A stretch of DNA of 64,000 nt from positions 62,172-126,171 of the forward strand of contig NZ_KB893337.1 in assembly GCF_000374045.1 (NCBI RefSeq), in the 5' to 3' direction. The DNA is from Segetibacter koreensis DSM 18137 (lineage in GTDB: Bacteria; Bacteroidota; Bacteroidia; Chitinophagales; Chitinophagaceae). The position numbers were made by a program, and so were the translations under genes. The notes under the pieces are model-generated. The model was given only the letters and a program-made list of their open reading frames with translations. It was not told the DNA's origin and did not search any database. Shown here piece by piece: positions 26,385 to 36,184 of the stretch (the stretch's first letter is position 1; each line of letters starts with the position of its first letter).

Positions 26385-28989
26385 ACCACAATATCCTGTT
26401 CATATTATCATCGTCGCCTCCGTCAACTTCTTTAAAAGCTGCATCTGCCGACAATTTTGCAAAAATCTTTGCTTTACCTTTTAATAAACTTAATGGTTTA
26501 TTCATTTCATTAAGTCGAATCTTGTTGGGAATACGGCTATAATTGTAGTTTGATTTTTTATCGCTAAAACAATCAAACATCGGCATGGCTGTAGCATCGA
26601 TAATGTTCATAGGAGAGAGTCCTAAAATTTGCTCAATCGTTCTTACCATACAGGTTTGGTTGTAATTTGTATGAATGGTTTTGTTAAGAATTGAATAAGG
26701 GCTCATCACTAAACCGGTTGTCCTATATGATGAGATATGATCCCACCCTGATTGAGAATCATCTTCTGTTACAAATACAACTGTAGAATCCCAAAAGCGG
26801 CTTTTTGTGATGGTTTCAACAATCCTTCCTAATGCAAGGTCGTTGTCCGCCACCATAGCACTCGGTATGGGAAAACCAGGCGACGTACCTGCTGTATGAT
26901 CATTTGGCAATGAAAGCACCATCAGCTCGGGAAGACTATCGCCCGGAAGATTTTCATAGTTTTTCCATTCTTTTATAAAAACGTCAGCCCTTAGCTGATC
27001 AGTAAAATTTATATTATCGCAATCGGGGTAATCTGGTGATATAACAGGTCTTATCCGGGCAATGGTAGTTGTGTTTTTTATAACAAGAGGTTCTTGAGAA
27101 GTGTACTTATTATAAATATCTTCCCATTTCATTTTATCGTCGTAGTTCGTCAGACAGGCTTCACCAAAAATGCGCACCTTTTTACCATGGTCCAAAGCAT
27201 TGGTCCAGACAAAACCGTTTTTATTGTAAGCCATTGCATCTGCAAGACGGTGAGTGTAACTTCTAAACCATGCGCGCACATTTTTCTCGATATAATCAGG
27301 AACCATAGCAGCATTTGCCCATACATGCCCTTCCGCTGATGACTTTCCTGATGCATAATAATTATCCATTAAAGAAAAATCCTGTGCAAGTTTATGTTGA
27401 TTGGGCGTAACAGTGTTTCCAAAAATACATAAACTGCTATCACCTCTACCCTGTTTCATATCACCAAAAACCTGGTCATATGTTTTGTTTTCTTTTATAA
27501 TATATACTACGTGTTTAAATATTGATGGCTCACCAATTCTTTCCGGTAAAGGTCTTGGTTGTACGTTTTTTCTTGGGAGTCTATTGGTCAATGCTATCCT
27601 GTAAAACATGTTTAATTTCCTAACTTTTTCAGTGTGGCTTTTCAGTTCTTTATCAGAAGGCAAAGGAATAATACTAAGAGAAGCCAGCTCTTTATGAATA
27701 GTATAAGCATTGGCCAATGTGCTGCTTGCTTGTTCTAACTCTTTCGGTTCTGAAAGCACTCTTGCACCTTTTGCTTCGAGGTTTGCGATATATAAATTTC
27801 GATTAAGTAAAGCTATTCCCGAAGGATAAGCTTCTGTAGGGATATAACCTTTTACTTTTGTTTTACCAATACCTTTATAGGAGTTTTTTTTGCCAAGATT
27901 TATTACAGCAATCGCATTGTCTAGTCCATTGGCTACATACATTGTTTTCCCCGTAGCATCTATTACAAGCGCATTTGGACTGCTGCCATAATAACTATAT
28001 TGTTTTGAGAACAAACCGACTTCAATCGAATCGACCACTTTGTCGTTTTTTGCATTAATAACACTAACGTAGTCGCTGTTGCCATTTGCAACATATAAAA
28101 AATGTTTATCAGGACTGCAGGTAATAGCATTGGGATGCAGACCTAGCTGCAACTCATTTAATAAACTTCCATTGCTTATATCTATTACTGATAAGCTTCC
28201 GTCTTTTACTGCTCCTGTGGCGGGGTTGGTGTATGCCCTCCCCCAAGGCGTACCGGCAAATTCCATTGTTGTATCTGTTACCGTGCGACCTCCCCAATTG
28301 GTAACATAAGCTTTGTCGTTTATGATACAAATGCCAAAAGGCGCAACTCCTGTACCTGCAGTCCAGGCTATTTGTTTAGTGTCAACATTTATTTTGATTA
28401 ATTGATTGTTTCCGTTCAGTACTACGTACAAATAAGGAATACCACTTTCAAACCTGATGTTGATTTGATTGGGCAAAGCTGTAGCCGCAGGCGCAATCGT
28501 TTTTAACGCTATTGATGTGATACCTTTCACAGACATTCCATCCCACTGTGCAATCATAACATGTGACAAATTTTTACCTTTATCGACGGCGCTCCATGTT
28601 ATATACGTGCTATTTTTATAAATAAAAGATGCAATACCAGAGTAGGTGCTCATCAAATCTTTGTATTCTGCATTACCAGAAAAACTCCATCTGTTTGTTA
28701 TCTTCTTCGTTTTTATGTCGAGAATAGCTATGCCGTACCGGTCTTCTACAACAACATTTTTCCTGTCGGGCAAAACAGTAACGTCGAGGGCATGATTTTC
28801 CAAATCAGGGTCGCCATAGGTAACAACCTTTCCTGCTGATTGCAAAAGCCTGTTATAAGGCATTTCTACTAGTGGTTCCTTAGTTTGAGACGTTTTATTT
28901 TCTGTAGGCGGAGGATGAGAAAGTTTTGTTTGAGCTTCTACAATAAAGGCTGCAAAAGAAAAGCAAAAAAGTAGCAAAAGTTGTTTCAT
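26344..28989 (-). CDS. YncE-like beta-propeller fused to a phosphoesterase (alkaline phosphatase-like) domain
   Basis: An 881-residue exported protein with signal MKQLLLLFCFSFAAFIVEAQ. Residues about 50-420 form a YncE/NHL-type seven-bladed propeller with repeated blades (for example LQLGLHPNAITCSPDKHFLY and VIDATGKTMYVANGLDNAIA). Residues about 480-840 form a phosphoesterase domain of the alkaline-phosphatase superfamily, including HVVYIIKENKTYDQVFGDMK, FSLMDNYYASGKSSAEGHVW, and the metal-binding-type segment VVFVTEDDSQSGWDHISSYR. This two-domain layout is known in Bacteroidota and Acidobacteria. The protein probably acts in the periplasm or outside; the phosphate ester is unknown. It is a single gene. 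Confidence 0.88.
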   Translation of the reverse strand: MKQLLLLFCFSFAAFIVEAQTKLSHPPPTENKTSQTKEPLVEMPYNRLLQSAGKVVTYGDPDLENHALDVTVLPDRKNVVVEDRYGIAILDIKTKKITNRWSFSGNAEYKDLMSTYSGIASFIYKNSTYITWSAVDKGKNLSHVMIAQWDGMSVKGITSIALKTIAPAATALPNQINIRFESGIPYLYVVLNGNNQLIKINVDTKQIAWTAGTGVAPFGICIINDKAYVTNWGGRTVTDTTMEFAGTPWGRAYTNPATGAVKDGSLSVIDISNGSLLNELQLGLHPNAITCSPDKHFLYVANGNSDYVSVINAKNDKVVDSIEVGLFSKQYSYYGSSPNALVIDATGKTMYVANGLDNAIAVINLGKKNSYKGIGKTKVKGYIPTEAYPSGIALLNRNLYIANLEAKGARVLSEPKELEQASSTLANAYTIHKELASLSIIPLPSDKELKSHTEKVRKLNMFYRIALTNRLPRKNVQPRPLPERIGEPSIFKHVVYIIKENKTYDQVFGDMKQGRGDSSLCIFGNTVTPNQHKLAQDFSLMDNYYASGKSSAEGHVWANAAMVPDYIEKNVRAWFRSYTHRLADAMAYNKNGFVWTNALDHGKKVRIFGEACLTNYDDKMKWEDIYNKYTSQEPLVIKNTTTIARIRPVISPDYPDCDNINFTDQLRADVFIKEWKNYENLPGDSLPELMVLSLPNDHTAGTSPGFPIPSAMVADNDLALGRIVETITKSRFWDSTVVFVTEDDSQSGWDHISSYRTTGLVMSPYSILNKTIHTNYNQTCMVRTIEQILGLSPMNIIDATAMPMFDCFSDKKSNYNYSRIPNKIRLNEMNKPLSLLKGKAKIFAKLSADAAFKEVDGGDDDNMNRILWFDAKGDKKYPVSK

Positions 28990-29272
28990 ATTATAGTATT
29001 TCTTACAATATTTTATGAATAGAATTAGTAAAAGGTTTATTGCGATTGTAATCTCAACCGGATTTATACTTCCTTTTATTTTACTATTTCAAAAACGGCT
29101 GCTTGCGAAATTCGGTTTTTCTTTTTCTTAAAGCATTATTAATTTTTTTTTAAAAAATTGTTATCTTATTATATCTTTTCCTATAACTTTATCTCAATTT
29201 TAAAGAAGTAAAAATACTTTTTAAAATATTTAAAAAAGTTTCTGTTTTCTTTTGGAATTATACCTGTTAATT

Positions 29273-30493
29273 ATGGGAAAAAAAAACCAACAGCTCAAGA
29301 AGAAGATAATTAAGTACTTATACTATAGTGATACTTTATCAGTAGCAGAATTATGTCTTAAAGCAGATAAAAGCCTCCCCGTTATCTCTAAGTTTTTGAA
29401 TGAGCTGATCGAAGAAGGTTTGATAACAGAAACAGGCTATGCCGCTTCAAGCGGAGGCCGACGTCCTCTTACATATGCAATCGTACCAAACCTTTTATAT
29501 GTTGTTTCAGTATCAATGGACCAATATGTGTCGAGGATAGCAATCATGAACCTGAAAAACTCTTTTGTAACCCCGGTCGAAGAATTTGAATTGCCATTGA
29601 CAAAAAATCCGGATGCATCTTTTGTTTTAGCAGAAAAAATTGAAGAGGTGATAACCAATTCGGGAATTCCAAAAAACAAAATTGCCGGTGTAGGAATTGG
29701 CATGCCAGGTTTTGTAGATGCAAAAAAGGGAATCAATTATACCTTTTTAAGTGTCCCAGGCAAAAATGTTACAGAATACATGTCCGAAAAAATAGGATTA
29801 CCGGTATTTATAGACAATGATTCACGTTTGATAGCATTGGCAGAACTGCGCTTTGGTGCGGCAAGAAATAAAACGAATGTAATGGTGTTAAACGTAGGCT
29901 GGGGAGTTGGCCTCGGCATGATACTGAACGGGGAACTTTTTAAAGGTCACAATGGTTTTGCAGGAGAATTTAGCCATATTCCACTTTTTACAAACAGCAT
30001 ACTATGCAGCTGTGGCAAGACTGGGTGTTTAGAAACAGAAACATCGCTGATGGTAGTAATTAAAAAAGTGCAGGAAGGATTAAGGGGCGGTCGTATGTCT
30101 GTATTAAAAGATGTGGCAATGGAACATTTTGAACAGGCCATTGAAGCAATAATGAATGCAGCCAAAGAAGGCGACCAATTTGCGGCAGAGCTATTTTCTG
30201 AAACGGGTTATAAAATTGGCAGAGGAGTAGCAATTTTAATTCACCTTTTTAATCCTGAAACAGTTATACTGAGTGGCAGAGGATCGCTTGCAGGAAAGAT
30301 TTGGCAGGCCCCCATTCAACAGGCTTTGAATGAGCACTGCATTCCGAGATTAGCGATGAATACAAACATAGAAATATCAACATTGGGTTACCACGCTGAA
30401 CTTATAGGAGCTGCAGCGCTTGTAATGGAAAATTTTGAAAGAAGAACAGAGACAAGCGGTACTCCGGAGCCAGACGATCACTTACTGAAATAA
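29273..30493 (+). CDS. ROK-family regulator/kinase (NagC-like)
   Basis: A 406-residue protein from the ATG at 29273; a TTG at 29252 would add seven residues. The N-terminal winged helix spans residues 5-70 (LSVAELCLKADKSLPVISKF). The ROK sugar-kinase fold follows, with GVGIGMPGFVDAKKG, the Asp-bearing VFIDNDSRLIALAELRFG, phosphate loop GWGVGLGMIL, and GEFSHIPL. The ROK zinc motif is CSCGKTGCLE near 246-255. HTH-bearing ROK proteins such as NagC and Mlc repress sugar genes. It precedes the two SusC/SusD pairs on the same strand and a nagB-like gene 15 kb on, so I infer control of amino-sugar uptake. It might also retain kinase activity. Confidence 0.9.
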   Translation: MGKKNQQLKKKIIKYLYYSDTLSVAELCLKADKSLPVISKFLNELIEEGLITETGYAASSGGRRPLTYAIVPNLLYVVSVSMDQYVSRIAIMNLKNSFVTPVEEFELPLTKNPDASFVLAEKIEEVITNSGIPKNKIAGVGIGMPGFVDAKKGINYTFLSVPGKNVTEYMSEKIGLPVFIDNDSRLIALAELRFGAARNKTNVMVLNVGWGVGLGMILNGELFKGHNGFAGEFSHIPLFTNSILCSCGKTGCLETETSLMVVIKKVQEGLRGGRMSVLKDVAMEHFEQAIEAIMNAAKEGDQFAAELFSETGYKIGRGVAILIHLFNPETVILSGRGSLAGKIWQAPIQQALNEHCIPRLAMNTNIEISTLGYHAELIGAAALVMENFERRTETSGTPEPDDHLLK

Positions 30494-30626
30494 TTAATCC
30501 AAACTATAAAAATACTATCACTTTATATTTCGATTGTACAATTCGACTGTTTAGCAAAAGCATTCATGATTGCATACGATCAGGATTTTAAAAACTGTCT
30601 CCATTCATTAAATTAAACAAGCTACA

Positions 30627-33600
30627 ATGAAAAGATTTACAAAGTGCTGGCTTTTTTTGATGCTATTGTTGGGAAGCACATTAGCGTTTAGCCAGAATAA
30701 AACTGTCTCAGGTACGGTTACCGACAGTTTGGGAAAAGGGATTCCAAGTGTTACTGTTGCAGTAAAAGGAACTAAAAAAACGGCAGTATCTGATGCTCAG
30801 GGCAATTTTACAATTGCTGTCAATTCTTCTAATGATGTTTTACAATTTTCTTCGGTTGGTTTTCAAAAAACAGAAACAAAAGCGGCTGGTGATGCAGGGG
30901 TGAACATAACCATGAGGCCCGAAGTTGGAAACTTAAACGAAGTTGTAGTAACGGCTCTCGGCATTCGCAGAGACCAGCGAAAATTAGGGTATGCAACCTC
31001 TACTATAAGTTCACAGGATATTTTGAAAACCGCTCCCACCAACTTTGCGTCTGCATTATACGGCAAGGCTCCTGGTGTAACTATTAACACTAACCCGGGT
31101 GGAGCAACGAGTGCTGTAAGTATCCAGATAAGAGGATTAAGTTCCATTAATTTCCAAAGGCAACCGCTTATGGTTGTTGACGGAGTTGTAGTAAGAAATG
31201 GAGACGCTAACAACGAAGGATATTGGGGTGGCAACCAACGAATAAATGGTAATGGGTTATTAGATATTAATCCTGAAAATATAGCAAATGTAACCATATT
31301 GAAAGGTGCAGCTGCATCAGCCTTATATGGTTCCGATGCCAACTTTGGTGTAATTGTTATAACCACTAAAAACGGCCAGGGACACAAAGGATTGGGAGTT
31401 GATGTTAATTTATCAGGTAACATAGAACAAGCATCAGTATTGCCTGATCTACAGACCGAATATGGACCAGGTTATGACCGTGGTACTAATATGTCTTCCT
31501 TTGGAGCTGATGAGGATGGCTGGATACACAAAAATATAGATGGGAAAGACGTTGTTTATCCTATTTTTAGAGCTTATGGCCAATTCGGACCTAAAGTAGA
31601 CGGAAGGGAGGTATATTGGTGGGATGGACAAATGCGCCCCTATGTGGCACACGCCAACAACTGGAAACAATTTTACAGAACAGGCAATAACTCGGCGGCT
31701 AACATTGCTCTAAGCAATGCAACGGATAAAATGAATTACCGGCTGTCTTTTACCCGCAACGATTATAAAGGAATCCAGATTGGTGGTAAACAGGAAAAAA
31801 ATACATTTAATTTAAATACCACTTATAAAGTTTCATCTAAAGTAACTACAGACATAGCAATAAGTTATGTAAATGAAAAGGTACATAACAGGCCCCGGCA
31901 AATAGACAGGCTTACAAATAACTATGGAGGATTTTTTAGCCCTGTAGATTACATGGATGCATATTTTAATAAATACAAAACCACCAGAGGTTATAAATAT
32001 GTTCCTTATAATGATACTCAAAAAGATCCCGCAGAAGCTTTAAAATATAACATTCGTGCTTATGATTTCATGGATTTTTTATGGACACAATTAGAAAATA
32101 ATTACGATGAAACTACCAATCGTTTAATAGCTTCCGGTACCGTTAATTATAATATTATTAAAGATTTAAATTTGCGTGGTCGCATAGGTACTGATTATAC
32201 AGGATATTATTTAGAGGAAAAAGATAAAAACGAATATCCTATCGCTTTCGGACCGTCAGGCAATTATTCTACTTCTTCTAACAGGTACAGTTTCATGTAT
32301 GGCGATTTACTGCTGTCGTACAGTCATCAGCTAATTAATAAATTAAAATTAAATGCTTCGGTCGGATACCAGGGCAGAAAAGAAGATTACCGCTACTCTT
32401 CTGTAGGAACCGCAGGTGGATTAACAACAGAAAATTGGTTTAGCACGAAAGCATCGGCCAGTAATTATCTTACTGCAAATGCTTATCGAAGCTTTTTAGT
32501 AAAAGATGGTTTGTTTGGAATACTAGGATTAGAGTATAATAATTTTCTGTTTGTGGAAGGTACACTACGCAGAGAAAGAACTTCTACTTTATATCCCGGC
32601 AACAATACTTTTTATTATCCAGGTGTAAGTGCGGCTTTTGAGCTTAGCAATGCTTTTAATCTTCCTTCATTTGTTTCTTACAGTAAGCTAAGAACAGCAT
32701 GGGGTATTGTTGGCAATCCTCCGAATCCATATGTTTCTAATATTGTATATTCTGCTGGAAATATTAATGGTATTCCTACATTATATCCTGGCTCTTCTTA
32801 CGGTAATAATAATCTAAAAAATGAAGAAAAGCACGAGCTTGAGTTTGGCTGGGAAACAAAGTTTTTCAAAAATCGCCTCGGCTTCGATGTTTCTTATTAC
32901 AATGACAAAATAGTTAACCAGATATTAAATCTTACTATTCCCGGTTCTACCGGCGCAACTGGTATTTTAGTAAACGTAGGTACTTTAAAAAATTACGGAC
33001 TGGAAGCATCGATAAATGGAGTGCCTCTTCGCACAAGAGATTTTCAGTGGGATACCAGGCTAAATCTTTCTTTCAACCGCAATAAGGTAGTGGCGCTGAT
33101 GTCAGGTTTAGACAGGTTGACAAACTCTAACATAGATAACGGCTCTTTGCTTATTGTTTCAGAAGTGGGCCAGGCAGCCGGTGACATAGTTGGTTATAAA
33201 AGAAGAACCAACGAAAAAGGTCAATACGTTATCAACAGCGACGGCTACTACGATATAAATTTTGATAACCAGGTTAAAATGGGAAACATTCAACCTAAAG
33301 GCTCTGGCGGATTTACTAATAATTTTACGTATAAAAACTTTAATTTAACCGCACTGGTTGATTTTCGCTGGGGTGGACAGGTTGTTTCTCCTTCTCTTTT
33401 ATATGCTACAGGTGCAGGCTTGTATAAAAATTCTCTTGCCGGCCGCGACGCTGAACATGGTGGCCTTCCTTATTACGTAGATGCTAATGGCAAAAATGTA
33501 CAGGTTGCAGCAAATGCAACTACAGGACCTGGTGGCGAGAAAGTGTTTCACGATGGTATTATCTTAAATGGCGTAAACCAGGGCGATGGCAAGGCTAATC

Positions 33601-33947
33601 AAGCAGTAGTTGAAGCAGCGAATTATTATTTAAATACTTACACCTGGGGTTCATGGCCGGGTTCAGGTTCTTACAGTACCTATGAAGCAGCTGTGTTTAA
33701 TAATGATTTTGTCAAATTAAGAGAACTATCATTATCCTATACCCTGCCGCTAAAAATCAAATCGAAGTTGAGCATGCAAAACTTCACATTCAGTTTGTAT
33801 GGCAGAAACCTGTTCTATTTCTACAAAACTCTACCCTATTTAGATGCTGAGGAAGGCGTCGGTACCAGCTTCGTTTCACAGGCGATGGTTGGTGGCGGCA
33901 CTGCTGCCTCAAGATCTTACGGTGCAAGTATTCGTGTATCATTTTAA
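30627..33947 (+). CDS. SusC/RagA-type TonB-linked outer-membrane transporter (first)
   Basis: A 1106-residue outer-membrane receptor with a signal peptide (CWLFLMLLLGSTLAFSQ). It has a CarboxypepD_reg-like N-terminal domain (VSGTVTDSLGKGIPSVTVAV, residues 27-105), the Plug domain (NEVVVTALGIRRDQRKLGYA, then IQIRGLSSINFQRQPLMVVD and LKGAAASALYGSDANFG), and a long beta-barrel ending with the aromatic SIRVSF. There is no STN domain, so it does not signal through an anti-sigma factor in the FecA way. It is paired with the SusD gene 30 bases downstream. SusC proteins import oligosaccharides or peptides using TonB energy; the substrate here is inferred only from neighbours. Confidence 0.95.
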   Translation: MKRFTKCWLFLMLLLGSTLAFSQNKTVSGTVTDSLGKGIPSVTVAVKGTKKTAVSDAQGNFTIAVNSSNDVLQFSSVGFQKTETKAAGDAGVNITMRPEVGNLNEVVVTALGIRRDQRKLGYATSTISSQDILKTAPTNFASALYGKAPGVTINTNPGGATSAVSIQIRGLSSINFQRQPLMVVDGVVVRNGDANNEGYWGGNQRINGNGLLDINPENIANVTILKGAAASALYGSDANFGVIVITTKNGQGHKGLGVDVNLSGNIEQASVLPDLQTEYGPGYDRGTNMSSFGADEDGWIHKNIDGKDVVYPIFRAYGQFGPKVDGREVYWWDGQMRPYVAHANNWKQFYRTGNNSAANIALSNATDKMNYRLSFTRNDYKGIQIGGKQEKNTFNLNTTYKVSSKVTTDIAISYVNEKVHNRPRQIDRLTNNYGGFFSPVDYMDAYFNKYKTTRGYKYVPYNDTQKDPAEALKYNIRAYDFMDFLWTQLENNYDETTNRLIASGTVNYNIIKDLNLRGRIGTDYTGYYLEEKDKNEYPIAFGPSGNYSTSSNRYSFMYGDLLLSYSHQLINKLKLNASVGYQGRKEDYRYSSVGTAGGLTTENWFSTKASASNYLTANAYRSFLVKDGLFGILGLEYNNFLFVEGTLRRERTSTLYPGNNTFYYPGVSAAFELSNAFNLPSFVSYSKLRTAWGIVGNPPNPYVSNIVYSAGNINGIPTLYPGSSYGNNNLKNEEKHELEFGWETKFFKNRLGFDVSYYNDKIVNQILNLTIPGSTGATGILVNVGTLKNYGLEASINGVPLRTRDFQWDTRLNLSFNRNKVVALMSGLDRLTNSNIDNGSLLIVSEVGQAAGDIVGYKRRTNEKGQYVINSDGYYDINFDNQVKMGNIQPKGSGGFTNNFTYKNFNLTALVDFRWGGQVVSPSLLYATGAGLYKNSLAGRDAEHGGLPYYVDANGKNVQVAANATTGPGGEKVFHDGIILNGVNQGDGKANQAVVEAANYYLNTYTWGSWPGSGSYSTYEAAVFNNDFVKLRELSLSYTLPLKIKSKLSMQNFTFSLYGRNLFYFYKTLPYLDAEEGVGTSFVSQAMVGGGTAASRSYGASIRVSF

Positions 33948-33977
33948 AAAGTAGTAATTGATCAAAAAGATTAAAAA

Positions 33978-35531
33978 ATGAAAAAATTAATAAAGTATAA
34001 ATTAGTATTTTTTGCATCGGTAGGGCTTATACTTGGCGGTTGCAAAAAATCGGATTTTAATAATAATTATTATAACCCCGAAACCGCGGTGCAAGGCAGC
34101 ATCGGGAGTTTGTATGCCGGAATGTTTGATAATGCTCGGGTAATACCTCGTTACTGGAATCTATATACTTTCCTTATTCCGGTACTTGGCGAATACAGCC
34201 AGACAATCGGCTACACCAATGGTTCAAAGATTTATGAACAGCCGGTAAACTATACGCAAGACCGCTGGAACGATTACTATACCGGAACCATGGCCCGGTA
34301 TAGAGAAGTAGAAAAACTGTATAATGGACTTACAGATACTGCTGAAAAAAATGGCTACCTGTTGTTCTTAGAAACAGGGCGTATTTACCTCTATGATCAA
34401 ACTGCTCAAATAGTAGATATGTACGGCGATATACCTTTTTCTACCGCAGGACAATTAAACGCAACAGGTAATATTGTATTAGCAAAATATGATAAAGGAA
34501 AAGATGTATATGATTTTATCTTAAAGGATTTAAAACGTATCTCAGATTATCTTGTTACCGTAAACCCTGACGTATTTTATTCAAACCAGTTTAAGAAGTT
34601 TGATTTTTTAAATGCCGGAAGTGTTGAAGAATGGAGAAAGTATGCAAACTCGCTTCGTTTACGTTTGGCAATGCGTACTTCGTATTCAGATGAAAATACA
34701 GCCAAAGGCATTGCGCAGGAAATATTAGGCAATCCTACTCAATACCCGCTAGTTGAGACGGTTGATGAAAATGTACAGGTAAAACTAACAGGCAATCTGG
34801 TATCAACCAGCAATGATATAAGAAGCGGCTTTGGCGTAAACCCTATGGCTCCGGGATATATGGTAGATAATGTAATGGCGCCTACTAATGACCCTAGATT
34901 ACCGGTATACTTTACTGCAAATAAAAATGGCGAGTATCATGGTGTGCCAAATAACTGGACTGCATCACGGGTAAGCGACTCTACAACTGCTAATTACTTC
35001 TCACGCTATGACTCCACAACATTTACTGAAAATAACATGTTCCCTGGTATTATTCTTACTGCATCAGAAGTCAGCTTTATGAAAGCAGAAGCCTTTGAAA
35101 GATGGGGAGGTGGCGATGCAAAAGCAGCGTATGAAGATGGCATTAAGAAATCAATACAGTATTACTATTACATAAATAACATCAGCAATTATACATCTCA
35201 TGATCCAATGCCTGCCGATGCCCAGATAAGCGCTTTTCTTACTGATGCATCCGTAGCCTATGGCACAGATCAGCAAAGTAACCTGAAAAAAATTGCTACC
35301 CAGAAATGGATAGATTTTAACGTCATGCAGGCACAACATGCTTGGGCCGAATGGAGAAGAACAAAATATCCTGTGCTCAATTTTCCAGCAGATCCATCTT
35401 CTACCCTATCACCCAGCGTTCCGGAAAGATTGTTATTTCCTTCGACCGAAAGAATTTTAAACACAGCCAACTACGAGACGGTAAAAAGCTCGGATAATGT
35501 TACAACCAAAGTTTTCTGGGACGTGAAATAA
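33978..35531 (+). CDS. SusD/RagB-family substrate-binding lipoprotein (first)
   Basis: A 517-residue outer-membrane lipoprotein. The signal ends at a lipobox cysteine (ASVGLILGGCKKSD). The protein matches the SusD-like helical-repeat (TPR-type) fold, with the N-terminal DVYGDIPF-type motif as QIVDMYGDIPFSTAGQ, a middle LRLAMRTSY segment, and C-terminal WAEWRRTKYPVLNFP and NTANYE. It caps the SusC channel and captures substrate. It is in an operon with the preceding SusC gene and is followed by a hairpin at 35651. Confidence 0.93.
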   Translation: MKKLIKYKLVFFASVGLILGGCKKSDFNNNYYNPETAVQGSIGSLYAGMFDNARVIPRYWNLYTFLIPVLGEYSQTIGYTNGSKIYEQPVNYTQDRWNDYYTGTMARYREVEKLYNGLTDTAEKNGYLLFLETGRIYLYDQTAQIVDMYGDIPFSTAGQLNATGNIVLAKYDKGKDVYDFILKDLKRISDYLVTVNPDVFYSNQFKKFDFLNAGSVEEWRKYANSLRLRLAMRTSYSDENTAKGIAQEILGNPTQYPLVETVDENVQVKLTGNLVSTSNDIRSGFGVNPMAPGYMVDNVMAPTNDPRLPVYFTANKNGEYHGVPNNWTASRVSDSTTANYFSRYDSTTFTENNMFPGIILTASEVSFMKAEAFERWGGGDAKAAYEDGIKKSIQYYYYINNISNYTSHDPMPADAQISAFLTDASVAYGTDQQSNLKKIATQKWIDFNVMQAQHAWAEWRRTKYPVLNFPADPSSTLSPSVPERLLFPSTERILNTANYETVKSSDNVTTKVFWDVK

Positions 35532-36184
35532 GTAAATCGTAGTTATAATTATTTTATTAGTTATTGTAACAAACGAGACTTTAAAGTGTTAGGTTACTTT
35601 AGATAAGAAATAGAAATGATATATAAGAATTAAAAAGAGTTTATCTGAATAACAAACATGATTTTTTATATGGTAAAACATCATGTTTGTTTTTATAATT
35701 ATTAGAGTTTGAAAATAATGGTTTTATAAATAGTTATAATAAGTGCAGAAAGAATATATGCAGCGAAAATGATAGTTTCTTGTCTATTATAACCAGTAGT
35801 ATAAAAAAGTAAGTGATTAAATAGTAAAAGATACTTAAGAATAAGTACTCGAATCAATCAACTGATTTTGATACTATTTGATGCCTCGTGAGTTTGATGA
35901 ATTACAAAACCTTAAAATGTAATATTAAAAGTTTATTTCGCTTTTATTCAACCATAAAAAGAAATAAGAATTAAGAAGTTTGATTACCTGCCTTTGAAGT
36001 TGATTTCTCTTAGCTTTTTTTCATTAAAGCCCTTATCCTGATTTATTACTTAGAAATAAAATGCTAGTAATATAGACATTGAAAACCAAATCTTAAAATC
36101 CATCGATTGTTGCTTACCTCTTTCATCAAGATTTAAAAGATATAAAATCGCATTTACTTTTTTATTAATAAAACCAAAAACAAA
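35532..36184. other. Intergenic stretch between the two SusC/SusD pairs
   Basis: About 650 A+T-rich bases with no coding frame. A terminator-like hairpin lies at 35651-35695. The rest presumably carries the promoter of the second pair, but no consensus could be fixed by eye. Confidence 0.6.
35651..35695 (+). terminator. Terminator after the first SusC/SusD pair
   Basis: AACAAACATGAT (35651-35662) pairs with ATCATGTTTGTT (35680-35691) and a T-run follows, about 120 bases after the SusD stop. Confidence 0.65.
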